Shown here one piece after another: positions 51,896-64,000 of a DNA stretch of 64,000 nucleotides (positions within the stretch are counted from its first letter, which is position 1; every line of letters starts with the position of its first letter). Both the position numbers and the translations under genes were made by a program. Source of the DNA: Eonycteris spelaea. Taxonomy: Eukaryota; Chordata; Mammalia; Chiroptera; Pteropodidae. The notes under the pieces were generated by a model that worked only from the letters and a program-made list of their open reading frames with translations, did not search any database and was not told the DNA's origin. Location of the stretch: contig PUFA01000003.1 of the NCBI GenBank assembly GCA_003508835.1, positions 20,159,501 to 20,223,500 on the forward strand, read 5' to 3'.

Positions 51896-54800
51896 GGCAG
51901 CCTTGACCTTGGACAGCGAGCTGCCTTGGTTCACGGTGTCTTCTTTTCCTACTAAGGCCCATGGTGAGACCGTTTACAGCTACTCTGTCGTCTGGAATAT
52001 AAATATAAAAATATGCAGTTAAAAAAGAAAGAGTGGTTAACATGGCATGAAAGGCATTACCGTGATGTAAATAGACATGCCATTTCATCCCGCTAGGCTT
52101 CACGTTTTATTAGCTTTTTTCACCGAATATTAGTTCAGACACCTTGAAAAACTAAATCTTACTCGCACGTCACCATCACTATGAACTTCAAAAGACACTC
52201 ATGTGGGGTGACAAGTTTGACTCTGACATCGGAACAAGGCTGGGTGACAAGAACAGTGAGTGGCAGCCACAAGAGTTTGCCTTCCCTGGGCAAGGGACGC
52301 TGCTTGGCGCGTCACACGTGTGAACCTGTTTCTCTCTTCCACTTGAGAAGGGACGTGAACACACGCATCCTCCTGCTGAGGACATGGAAGGCCCTTAAGC
52401 CAAAGAACTTGACCGGGCTGGAAAAGGCAAAGGAAGCGGTGAGGCCGGGCTGCCGGCGGGGCTCCGCGCAGGCCACCTCCTCAGACGCAGGCACCCCAAA
52501 AAGCACGTCCGACCAACCCAGAGCGCACAGGTTCCAACCAGATTTAAAAAGACAGGCGAGTACCTGGCTAAATTGTGAGTTCTAGCAGATTAAATTATTA
52601 GTAGCTAGAGAAAGAACTGCTGCCAGTGTCTTATCGAAACTCACCCAGATTAACATTTCTTAATCAGGGTGTAAGAGCAGAAGCAGCAGATTTGCGCCAT
52701 CTGCACATGCAGCAAGCCAGGGAGACCTAACATATCGGATGCAAAACTCTTGACTCAAAAGGAAACGCTCGCTGAAATAATGGAACGCGGGGACAAAAGG
52801 TGGAATGTAACACCGGGGACCGTTAATCCTGCGCCGCACTCAGAAAATCAATTGCACATGTGCAGGATGAGGACAACACCTCTGAGAGGAGATAGAATGT
52901 GGAGTGACAGGAAGATCACTGGTACTTGGCATGGGGGATGGATTTCAAAGAAGCACAAGGGAACTTTTGGGAGCTAAGGAGCTACTCATTCTCTGGGTTG
53001 TGGTGACGGTTTCACAGGTGTATACATACATCAGAATCTGTCAAATGGTACATGCAATTTCATGTGTGTAACTGCAGTCTAGATACGTGCCGTTTATTGC
53101 CAGTCAATTAAATCTCACTGAAGTTGTAATAAAATAGTTCTTCTGCATATGTGGATGCGGGGAGGGGGACAGACATTTCACAGCTTGCAAATTTATTAAA
53201 TTTCGACAATATAAAACGCCTGCCCCAAATTAATGTAATTTATAGCTTCCTCAAACAGAAATTCTGTACAAGTGGTAACTCTTCACCTCACCCAGCAGAC
53301 CATACTGAGACCACCAAAGTCAGAAAGACCAGCCAGATGGCTTCCCAGGGTGACCGCATTGGGAGAGGCCCACGAAAACCACACCGAGGAGGCCCGGCTG
53401 CGGGGCCGGGTCTGGGCCCGGCGTGGGGGGAGAGGACAGATGAGAGCAGGGCTGCCATGCGGACGGGGATGACCGCTGCGCAGAGCACAGGACAGAGCTC
53501 AGACCCACAGGTGGAAGCAAAAGGAGGCCACGGAGAGCGCCGTGTAAGGGAGAAATTCCCGACGAGGAAAGAGGTTAAAAACAGTACACCTGCGAGACAC
53601 GGTTTCCTGTTCTGGGATGGTCAACTGGCAACCTAAGGACAAGTTGCCAGGACACGGCCTCCCGAATCCTTCTAGCGCAACCAATTTCTACCAGATGCCT
53701 GCAGGCTCTCTCCTTGCTGACATGCTATGATGCCCCAGGTAAAATAAAGAGTCAATATTAATCAAGTGAAGTGTCTTTCAGCTCCATGATTTTTGATTTG
53801 GGACTTAACTTCACAAGGCACATTGGGTACATCACAGATAATCGACTCTTAGTAACATTCATGACCTCTGCAGTTTCACAGAAGTTAGATCAAGAAAATG
53901 GTCCAGTCCCATTCCTTTCTAAACTCACAATTTTAAAAGGAGATGGGAGTACACACTATCAATCTCTTAACACAGGGATGTCATTAGCTACATTCACAGC
54001 ACAATTAAATAACCTCCCCCTATACTCAGACATTTAAACAATAAAACTTCAATTTTAAACATGATAGGTAGAAATATAAAGAACGATATCATAAGGGATT
54101 ATAAAGGATTGCAAATTGCCACAGACCTCAGCACTGTGGCACCCCTCGGGGAGGGTGAAGGGTGCGTACTGGCCGGCAGGGCCAGGCAGGAGGGCATGTA
54201 AGAGGAGAGCAAGGTGACCAGGGAAGAACAGGTACAGGTGTACAGCACGGCGAAGAGAGCAACCCTGTGGACAAAGGGATACTACTCAGAGCACGTTCTA
54301 GAGATAAGAGAGAATGACAGAGAGGAAATTAAAAGCTGTTCCTGCGTTCAGACATCTTGAGCATCTCCTATACTTTGTCCTAAAGCAAGCTGGTCCTGAC
54401 GTGAAAGCATAATGAATGGGAAGGACACCAAAACTTCACTGAAAACTGAGGGCTGACAGAAGTCACGGTTTCAGATTTACTGTAAAAATTCAGCAAGTCA
54501 CTGCTCCCTAATCACTGACCTCCCAGCGAGTCCAACAGTCACTGCACTCAACCACGGCCGGCGAATCCGTCAGCTTTAACATGCATGCCCCACGTTTCTA
54601 CAGTGCTCAACGGCTTTCCAAGCTTCCTCATGACTTCTCACTGGGTCCAAATCCCTCTCTGAGGCAGAGCCGATGCTCCTTAAAGGGTGGGGACACTGAG
54701 GACCACAGAGGCCAAAGGGTTTGTCTGCACACACACCTGTGCCTGAGACAACACTGCGAGGAACAGAACCCTGGCACTCGCGTACAGCAAATGACCTCCA

Positions 54801-56589
54801 GGACACACAACCGGGCCCCCCTCCCATCGGCACGATGAGGTTCTCTCACTGCGAACATGAGGCTCCGTCGGAAAACACACTCCACATCCCGCCCGCCCTC
54901 CGAACTGCACAGCCACCCTGAACGACAAACACCCCCGTATGTCAGGAAGTGAGGAGGAAACCGGCATGGGTCTAGTTAAAACTGGATCTCAAAGCAACGT
55001 CAATGTAGGTCACCTATTAGAATTCTTTGTAAAAATTCTTTCCCAAAGATTCAAGTTCCAAACAGTCCGCAGCCTCAGAGATCCGAGAGAGTCCGGAGTC
55101 CCTTCTCCGAGTATTCCATCCCTATGACCAGGATGATAAAGTTGTCAGTTCCATTATTTTTTTTTAACCTCCACAAATAGAAAACGCAGAGCATCCTCAT
55201 TCCTTCTCCATTCTGCGACGCACTTCCGCGGTCAGGGATCTCTCTCCTCGCTCTGAGAGGGGCCGATGTGCCCGCTGTCGGCAGAGGCCAGCCTCTCACT
55301 TCCATCACACCGTCACCCTTAAACTCCTCCTGTTTACCAAAGTGAAGGGTTTCTATCGGGTTTTCTTTTCTTGTTTTTTTTAAGGGGGCGCAGTCGGAGT
55401 ACTTTTTTCACTATGGACGCTCATGTCCATACTGCTCCCCTGGGAGGCCTTCGAATTCTCTCCAACCTCTTCAAGCTTGTGGGGACCCAAATGGAGCAAG
55501 ATACCCAACTTGGGGGCCTGACCAGGCTTGCTAAATTAGACCCCAGCACCCCACAGTGAGCACAGGGCGTCCTCCCATCCTGAGGATCGCTCCCCCCACA
55601 GGGTCTGTTCGCCCTGCGCCGACCCCGTGCCACAGGTGTGCCTAGCTGCACACTCCTCCCCCAGGATCCCAGGCGATCACAGTCCCATCTTTCACGATTA
55701 GTCACAGCTTGGCAACACAGCAGAGCCAGATGGAAATGTGTGTGCTCAATTACCCTGGCTACCTGAGCAAATAAATCTGCTTTGCCGCATCCCCACTCTC
55801 TTTCAGAAAAATAAACAGCTCAAAAAAGGGATCAGACCCGGCCAGCCCAATAAGTTGACCCAATCCCACCAGCAAAGCTAGAAAAATGCACGGAACCTCT
55901 AGCCTGACTGCAGAACCTTAGACCCTTTGAATCATGCAAGGGAAAGGTCTATCCCTGGACCCTCGTGATGCCCGGAGCACCAGAGTCCGCTCTGTTCTGG
56001 GAAGACCACCTGACCAGTCAGCAAACACCGCGGAGGGAGGCAGCGTGGCTCCTCAGCCAACGGGCTGGGGCTGAATTCCAGCTTCCAGCTTCCCCCATTC
56101 ACTACCTTCACACCCGTGGAGAATTGTCCGACATCTGTAAGTCTCCGTCCTCCCTCACCTGCAAGATGGGGTTAACAAATCTCACTTGACAGTTGTGAGA
56201 TGTTCCAGGCCAGCATTTCCCAAAGACGCCGCACAGAACATTAGTCCCTTGAGATAATACTTGAACACAGTTTTGCGTCTAAAAGTGATTTGCAAACCCA
56301 GCATAATGCATCCCCCCACCTTGGAGACTCGGAAGCATGTCAGATAACTGCTCTGAGAAGCCCTGCCGTAAAGGAAGTTGCTTCACTGGATTAATCCTGG
56401 GTTTCCCAAACTCATTTGACCATGTTTGTACCCTCGGTTAGCAAACACACTTTTCTCCCAAATTCACCCCAGCCTTCACGGGCCTCTACAGTCTGGCCCA
56501 CTCGGTCTCTAACTGTACAGCCTACAACTCTCCCCCAGACCCACTCGCCACACAGGTTAAACTTTCCTAGTGCTGTTCCCTGATCATGC

Positions 56590-57345
56590 CTTTGTTTATA
56601 ATAGCTTTTTTTGAGATATCATTCCCACAACACGCAATTCAGCCATTTAAAGTACACAAAGGGTGTCAGTACGTTGGCAGAGCTGTGCATCCACCACCAC
56701 AATTTTAGATCATTGTCATCATCGCTACCCCCAAACACACACCCGTAAGCACTCACTCACCATTTCCCCTCAAACCTTCAGCCTTAGGCAACCACAAATC
56801 CACTTTCTGTTTCTATAGATTCGCTTATTCTGGATATTTCATAAAAAATGGAATCATACAATATGTGGTCTTTTGTGTCTGGCTTCTTTACTTAGTTTTC
56901 ACAGATCATCCCTGTGGGAGAATGTATCAGCACTCTGTTCCTTTTAGTGGCCAAATAATATCCACAGTATGAATATACCACATTTTGTTTATCTATCCAA
57001 CAACTGAAGAAGGATATTTAGATTGTTGCACTTTTTGGCTATTGTAAATAATACTGCTATGAATACTCATGTATTAAGTTTATGCATAAACTTATGTCTT
57101 CATTTCTCTTGGGTATATTTAAGAGTGAAATTGCTTGGTCACATGGTAACTCTATATGTTTTACTTTTTGAAGATCTGCCAGACTATTTTACAAAGCAGC
57201 CGCACCCATTTACATCCCAAGTAGCAGTGTGTGAAGATTCTAATTTATCAACATCCTTGCCAACATTTGCTTTTATGTCTTTTCGATCACTGGCATCCTA
57301 ATGAATGTGAAACAGTGTTGTCATTGTGGTTTTGTGACCATTTCC
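56590..57345 (-). mobile_element. L1 LINE 3-prime fragment, antisense to the + strand
   Basis: The reverse L1 text is long and ordered: CATTTAAAGTACACAAAGGG, ACCACAAATCCACTTTCTGT, GGAATCATACAATATGTGGT, CCACATTTTGTTTATCTATC, TGCTTGGTCACATGGTAACT and AATGTGAAACAGTGTTGTCA. Frameshifts and stops show it is dead. Confidence 0.88.
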
Positions 57346-59989
57346 TTTAAGGCCCCACTTCTAAGGGTACAAGCACTCCGTTCTACCCACCTAGATGCAT
57401 TCTTCTCACTGTGTATCCATCAAGATGCAGCTGAAATCCTACAGTTTTCTTGGACCCTCTATGACAGTCACATCTTTGAACTCAATTCAAATGGCCCCAG
57501 GCATGGCTTAGTTACGGGCTTTCTGGCCTACTGACGTGTCTTCTCTCTCCAACCAGACTGTTGGCTCCTTGAGTGGGGTCTTACATTCCTTAATGTTCAG
57601 GAAGGAGCTTAGCGAATAACTGACACCTCACAAAGGTTCACTGATATGATTTCACGTAGGAGCTGAGGCTAGAGTTGGGGCAAGTAGAAATCAGGAGAGA
57701 ATATACGGGATCTCAGACTGGGAGGGAGGATGAGAAGGCAAGAAGTTCGCAGGGGAGGTCAGTCCCCTTTCTCACAGGGAACTAACTATACGTTCTCAGG
57801 CAAAGGACAGAATTCACGAAGTTGATGTTCCTACTATTTTAACATTCTTAACTGCGCATCCCCATTTACTCACAAGTCTGGACTTGTTAAGTTCAACAAA
57901 TCCTCTCGTTTTCTCTGTTCTTCCTTTCCTCCAGCACAGGAAGACTCTGCAGGAACTCTCAGGATAGGATGAAGATCTGTTTTATCCCCTTGAGCTTTGA
58001 TAAGAGTCACCCCCTCACCTACCCACATACCAAATCAAGAGATGGAGAGCCCCTTCCCCCCGACCACCACCGCTATGAGCCACATCAAAAAAAAAGCCAG
58101 TCCCCAGCAAATCAAGAGAAAGAATTGCTGAGTCCAAGGCCAACTGCATCTCTAAAGACTGGAGGTCTTTAACTTTAGTTTCTCATTCCCTTTACTTTAC
58201 CCCAGCTGTTACAGAGGCTCAGATTCAAAGCAACTGTGCTAGGTCATGGCTACTTGAATCCCGTAATTATTTCAACAACTACTGATGAGTCAGGAAGAGT
58301 ACAACACAAAGTTGGCCGAGTACTGTTAATGAACGTGTTCCAGCATTTGAAATTGACAGAAAAGGCCCACATTGGAAATATAGCAAAAACCTTCCCTGCA
58401 TTTGACCAATGCGTCTCCTTTTCCTTGCACAGCAAGATTCTGTTGGAGCTTCTAATGCATCTCTCAGGTCAATAACAGAAACCCAGAGATGCTGACAATA
58501 GAACGTTCAAAAATAGCCCTCTCCTGTGGCCACATGTGCTGGTTTTACACTTCTCATCCATGTTCATGAGCAAAAATTACTAAAGAATTTCAGCAAAATT
58601 ATTTGACTACATCTTGGGTCTCAGCAGGTAAAATGACCACAAACCTTAAAGAAAACCCATAAGGAAGCAATTCCTGGTCCATTTTTAACATTCAACCCCC
58701 TTAATCGTCAAATGCATTATTACCCTAGACAAGATCAGACCACCACCACCCTGGATGTCCACATCCTCTCCCTCTAACGTGTGTGAACAAGGACCCAAAC
58801 AAGTGAAATAACCACAGTCAGAATAACCATAGACCCAGCTTCAGGCGTGGGAGGGAAGAATGGAGGCGCCTAGTCAAGAGGACCTATGGTGTGAATAAAG
58901 CTGGAGAGTAGGAGCTTCTCAAAGCTACAGGTGGATTTCAAGAAGTATTTGATAAAGAACAGAAATTTCTTATACATCTGAGTGCAACTGGCAAAGGAAG
59001 AGAAGGGGTATGGAAAACCATCCGATGCCAGTGACATCCATGGAAGTGCTGGAGAGCTGCCAGAACTTCCGGCACGGCAGGAAGTCATCAGAACCAAGCC
59101 ACACTCGCCTTCTGTTTTAAAACCATCAAGAAACCATCCCATAAAGGAGGAAAGCAGTCGTCTTCGGATGAAGCAAATGAAGACTCAGCCTAAATGATTC
59201 TCCCAAGGCATAGAAGCCTGTCCAGACCCCAGGTCTCCCTCCACTGTGCCATACACTTGACCTCCAACAGTAATACATGAGCAGGGCTAGGGGCTGCAAC
59301 ACATTCAAACTCAGTCTGCTCTCCACACGATATGACCTTGAACCACACTTTCAGTTAGGAGGTATGCATCGGTAGGTTACACCAAGATAAGTGACTCTTA
59401 GTCAAGCCCTGATAGCAGATTAATATAGTATGTGGTCTTTTTTATGGCATGTGGGAGGTCAAACATTGCAACCATTTTAGCTCCACAGTCTCTTACCATA
59501 TTTTGGAGAAATAAAATGGTTATAGATCACTCAATTTTTAAATTTTAGTTCTCCAATCATTGCTTATTTTGAATATGGTCACCGTACAAGTATAATCAAG
59601 CAGACTTTTTAAATAAAGATCTCCACAACCAGCAATAAAATATTATAAATCAGTAAAGAAGCCTATAAAACAATGTTCCCTCATGGAAATTTAATTGGAC
59701 TGAAAATTGACCTGTAAATTCACTGAATAAACAGCCCACCTTAAATGGGATTCTCCTCTCACAGAAATTACTCACTTCTCTCACTAAATTAGCCTATGCA
59801 GCCCCCAGCACTCACCTAAAGCACTTTTCAACAAATGCTGCTAACTCCACAAGATGTTCTCTAGAGGTTGTAGGAAGAGTTAGCGAAATTATCCAGCATT
59901 ATTCCAGTGTTAACTGGAATATGAATTTCCACTAAAACTTTGGTAAAGCTATCTTTCCCTACATTATGCCTGAAAGTTCAAGACCAACA

Positions 59990-60349
59990 CTGTGGTGGTG
60001 AATTTTATGTGTCAATTTGGCTAGGCCACAGTATCCAGACATTTGGCAAACATTCATCTAGATAATTCTGGTGAAGTTTTTTAGATGAGATTAACATTTC
60101 CATCAGCAGACTTTGAGTAAACAGATTACTCTCCACAATATTGGTGGGCCTCATCCAATCGACTGAAGGCTGAATGAAGAAAAAACTGACCACCCCCAAA
60201 GAGAGAATTCTGCCAGTAAATGACCTTCAAACTCAAAATGCAACATCAATTCCATGGGTCTCCAGCTTGCCAGGCTTGAGCCAATTCCTTAAAAATCATC
60301 CACCCCCTTCCCCTGCTCTCTCCACACACACACACACACACACCACACA

Positions 60350-60392
<43 letters not shown>

Positions 60393-60450
60393 CCTCCCTC
60401 CCTCTCTACATTTGTTCTGTTTCCCTAGAGAATCCTGACTAATACAATCA
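59990..60450. mobile_element. Common mammalian interspersed repeat, family unassigned
   Basis: Blocks GAATTTTATGTGTCAATTTG, GGGCCTCATCCAATCGACTG, GGTCTCCAGCTTGCCAGGCT and CTAGAGAATCCTGACTAATA occur in many mammalian loci in this order. Its inner CT-rich part has expanded into the microsatellite at 60322-60390. I do not assign the class with certainty. Confidence 0.7.
60322..60390. repeat. Compound CA then CT microsatellite
   Basis: About 15 CA units with one CC break (60322-60352) run into 19 CT units (to 60390), followed by CCCTCCCTCCCTCTC. It arose within the interspersed repeat around it and is likely polymorphic. Confidence 0.96.
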
Positions 60451-61037
60451 CCTAGCCTGTCTTCTGAGGAAATAACCTGTACCTATCCTTCAGAGCTGGG
60501 GGAGGGGGAAGCAAAAAATGTGATCTACTTACATGCTTAAACAGAAATCCACTTCCAGGAGAAAATCCAAAATACTATCTATGCACAACTAGTCATTGAA
60601 ATTTCTATTTCAACCCCAAATGTTTGGCATCTCAAGAAGCTAAGAACCCTGGTTCCTTCGAAAAGGAGCCTTCAGTGAGATCTATAAAGTGAATGGCGAT
60701 GCTATAAAATAGATTCATTACACCAGGAGGGGAGGAGAGAGGCCCCCCAAAAATTCAGAGAGAGATGAAATGCTGAAATGCTAGGCATTTATTGTTCTGC
60801 TGAAACAATGAAATAAGTCTCAAGAGACACCAGTCTCCAAGCTTGGTTTCAGTTCATCCGAATAAGATGAAGACATGAGGAAATGCGCTAAGAAACAGAA
60901 CCTGGGCTGGTTTTGTTTCTAAGATCTTTCCTCTAGACCCACCATTGCTGCCATCAAGCCAAAGCAGCAAAGGAAGACAGAAACTCCTCTTTCTGTCCCA
61001 ACTACCCAGGAAGACAGCTGGGCTGTGATGATTCTTA

Positions 61038-61202
<165 letters not shown>

Positions 61203-61426
61203 TCAGACTCTGGTAGCACAATGGCCACTTGGTGTCAGCTTTTTAGGGCCCCGTTCATATGCATGGAAACTAAAGAATGATAGGGTAACAGGATGAGTCT
61301 CAACCAACCACTCAACTAAAGCAAGATGTATCTATATGTTTACCAGGCACAGGACTAGGCCCAGGTAGAGAAGAGAACGACAGGGCAGGCTCCAAACACT
61401 CTAAGCATGAAATAGGCATGTGCGTG

Positions 61427-61460
61427 CATGCACACACACACTCACACACACATACACACT
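61427..61460. repeat. CA dinucleotide repeat, interrupted
   Basis: An alternating purine-pyrimidine tract TGCGTGCATG then CA units broken by CTCA and CATA. It lies 250 bp upstream of exon 4 in the gene direction. Confidence 0.88.
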
Positions 61461-61679
61461 TGTGCATCTTGCATATAAATGTTTGACAAATTGAATTCAT
61501 ATGTGCAAAGTGTTTCAGGACCAGAGGAAAGAGGATACTTAACTCTGTTAACAGGTATTAGGCTTTAAAAAACCATCTCAGAATTAAAATCTAGTAAAGA
61601 GACTTCATTTTTCATTTGAGTATGGGTTATCTTAACTAAAGTACAAATACCTTATAGACAAGGAGTACAAGGTACACAT

Positions 61680-61870
61680 CTTAAAGTGAAATCATGGCTC
61701 AGCCAGTTATTAACTGGCTGACTAAGGCAAATTATTTAACCTCTGCGTACCTCCATTTTCCAGCCTGTAAAATGGGCATAATTGCATTAACCTTTATCCT
61801 GCGGATAAAATGATTAATAGAGAATGAGAACACCTCGCCTAGCACTTTGCATAGTAAGCCCAGAGTGTTA
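61680..61870. mobile_element. MIR SINE fragment
   Basis: TGGCTCAGCCAGTTATTAAC, AAATTATTTAACCTCTGCGT, CCAGCCTGTAAAATGGGCAT and CACCTCGCCTAGCACTTTGC follow the MIR consensus. Confidence 0.75.
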
Positions 61871-62289
61871 GCGATTTCTTATTATCTCCTATCACATCAT
61901 ATCATGTATTATCTTTCATTTCCCCATTGTTTTCATCTTACGTCCCCAAAAGGATGCACTGCAATAATAGACTCAAGAAATACATGGGGACTGAAGAATC
62001 AGTAAGTCTTCTAACCTTTCAGATCTTCTTTTAAGGAATAGCAAGGCAAATAGATATGAGAATATAACGAGAAAAAATACAAATTCGATCTTCAAGACAA
62101 GACAGCAATCCACATCTTCTTATTTCACATAGGTAGGTGCATATTCTCAATGTCAAGAGAACTACTGACTGGCCTTCCAGAAATGTGAGCTTGTCCAGTC
62201 ACGTGGGGAAGAAAGGACAGGACTGGGGCAGTGACTGCCAGGATAGGAAACCTCTTACATTGTGGTCCCTTGCGGTGTTTGAAGAAAGG

Positions 62290-63420
62290 GACAATCAAAA
62301 GAATGAGAAAACAAACCACAGACTGGGAGAAATACTTGCAAAAACCGTATCTGATAAAGGACTATATATGAAGAACTCAGGTTCGACGACACGGAAATAA
62401 ATCACCAATTAAAAAATGGGCAAAAGATCTAAACGGACAGCTCACCAAAGAAGATATATTGATGGCAAATAGGCACCTGAAAAAATGCACCTCATCATAT
62501 ATCATTATGGAAACGCAAATTAAGACACTAATAGATGCCACTACGTGCCTAGTAGAATGGCCAAAATCCAGAACGCTGACACCACCAAACGCTGACGAGG
62601 ATGTGAAGCAGCAGAAACTCTCATTCTCTGCTGGTGGGGATGCAAAATGGTACAGCCACTTTGGCAGTTTCTTACAAAACTAAACATACTCATGCCATGT
62701 GACCCAACATTCATACTCCTTGGTATTTATCCAAAGGAATTGAAATTTATATCCTTACATAAAGCGGCACATGGATCTTTATTGCAGCTTTATTCATAAC
62801 TGCCAAAACTCAGAAGCAGCTAAGAGGTCCTTCGATAAGCGAATGGGTAAATAAACTGTATTACATCCAGACAATAGATTATTATTCAGCACTAAAAAGA
62901 AATGAACTATCAAGATATGAAAGACATGGCAGAAACTTCAGTGCATATGACTATGTGAAAGAAGTCAGTCTGAAGAGGCTATGCACTGTGATTCCAACCA
63001 CAGAATTTTGTCTTCTATAAAAGGCAAAATTATGGAGATAGGCTAAAAGATCAGTGGTTGCCAAGGGTTAAGGGGAAGAGAAGGATGAACAGGTAGAGCA
63101 CAGATGACTTTTAGGGCAGTGAAACTACTGCTATGATTCCATGCTGGTGGATGTCTGTCATTATAGTTTTGCTCAAACCCACAGGATGTACAATACCAAG
63201 AGTAAACCCTAATCTAACTATGGACTCTGAGTGACAATGATGTGTCATTGTGGATTCATCAATTATAACAAATGTATCACTCCTGAGCAGAATTTTGATA
63301 GCTGAGGAGGCTGTGTGTGTTTGGCAGAAAGGGGTATATGGGAAATCTCTGTACTTTCCACTAAATGTTGCTGTGAACCTAACACTGCCTTAAAAAGTAA
63401 AATCTACTTAAAAAGGGAAC
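62290..63420 (+). mobile_element. L1 LINE 3-prime fragment, about 1.1 kb
   Basis: The longest L1 piece of the window: CCAATTAAAAAATGGGCAAA, CAAATTAAGACACTAATAGA, TCTCATTCTCTGCTGGTGGG, CCTTGGTATTTATCCAAAGG, ACAATAGATTATTATTCAGC and GGTTGCCAAGGGTTAAGGGG, ending near CTGTGAACCTAACACTGCC and an A-rich tail. ORF2 frames are broken. Confidence 0.85.
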
Positions 63421-64000
63421 TACATGAGACAGAGAGAGAGGAAAGGTAATAAACCAAGTAAAGGGTAAAGAGAGGAAGATGACACCCAACATCTGAAGTT
63501 CCCTTCAGATGGAAGTTTGTCTGAAAAATAAGACACAGGCCTCTGACAGTGTCCACTTGATAAGGGTAATGACTTGGAGAGTTCCCTTAAGAACAGCCTC
63601 ACATATTCTGCTGATTTCTAAAGTTGTATAAAACCCTAATTCTTGTAGTATTCAATTCAAATTTTGATATTCTACTCTGAGGTCACACACTTGGGAAGAA
63701 ACAAGTACTTCTCAATGAATTAGGATTCTATGCTATGTCCACCACTCTGAACAGCTGAAGCATCTAGATAAACATGCACGTTTACAGGGTTCCTGTTTTT
63801 ACCAGACCATTTAACAATACTCTAAAAAAGAAACACCCAAATTGAAACATGGAAAATGGAGAAATTTCCAGAAAAACAGGTATAAGGGAATTTTAGGACT
63901 TCTGGTTTAAAGTATTTGTCATGGCTTCTGTTCATGAATTTGACAAATGTTCATCATGCACCATGTTGGTACATAGGCGAGTGAGAGGGTCAGAGGAAAA

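Noticed and set aside
53151..53636. 161-codon open frame on the + strand in intron 4
   Set aside because: Gly/Arg/Pro-rich composition from a GC patch, no recognisable domain, no splice or promoter context.
54576..54967. Overlapping frames on both strands near 54.6-55.0 kb
   Set aside because: Several 60-95-codon frames in all directions are typical of GC-rich sequence with few stops; none resembles a protein family.
60174..60428. Frame ending in Thr-His and Ser-Leu repeats
   Set aside because: Translation of the CA/CT microsatellite in an interspersed repeat.

Overview
This is nuclear DNA from a placental mammal. The whole window lies inside one gene on the minus strand, an unconventional class V myosin that I identify as MYO5B. 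Seven small exons on the minus strand join into a nearly continuous myosin motor-domain sequence: about 332 to 338 residues, corresponding to roughly residues 104 to 441 of the human protein, probably exons 4 to 10. Each exon boundary has a GT donor and an AG acceptor, and the codon phases match across all six junctions. Outside the exons I see only intron sequence: old interspersed repeats, microsatellites and a few unassigned stretches. There are no bacterial genes, operons, CRISPR arrays, tRNAs or rRNAs.

Layout, in gene order (right to left). The end of intron 3 fills 61184-64000. Exon 4 is at 61039-61183. Intron 4 is very large (28.7 kb, 32372-61038). Exon 5, with the P-loop GESGAGKT, is at 32215-32371. 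Intron 5 (8.6 kb) leads to exon 6, with switch I, at 23516-23659. Exon 7 is at 21953-22034, exon 8 at 16489-16598, exon 9 at 12501-12610 and exon 10 at 7125-7390. Intron 10 runs off the left edge. Promoter, first exons, the rest of the motor, IQ motifs, coiled coil and cargo-binding tail are all outside the window.

The most notable observation is in exon 8. The exon is 110 bp, but the protein family requires 108 bp. Two extra bases inside an ATC triplet run (+ strand about 16545-16556) break the frame between ..GGDTS and IEGVDD... With normal splicing the reading would stop at the second codon of exon 9 (TGA, 12605-12607). Two internal AG dinucleotides could restore the frame if used as acceptors. 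One of them, giving an exon at 16489-16566, has a reasonable pyrimidine tract. A sequencing or assembly error is the simplest explanation, since all other exons are clean.

Repeats are dominated by old L1 3-prime fragments, L2, MIR and MER-type DNA transposons shared by all placentals. I see no Alu, rodent B1/B2, ruminant or carnivore tRNA-SINE. One L1 fragment (41345-41545) reads like the L1 lineage I associate with bats or related laurasiatherians, so the organism is plausibly a bat, at low confidence. I found no undescribed biological system here; the findings are a likely frameshift, candidate intronic regulatory elements and a few unexplained compositional islands.
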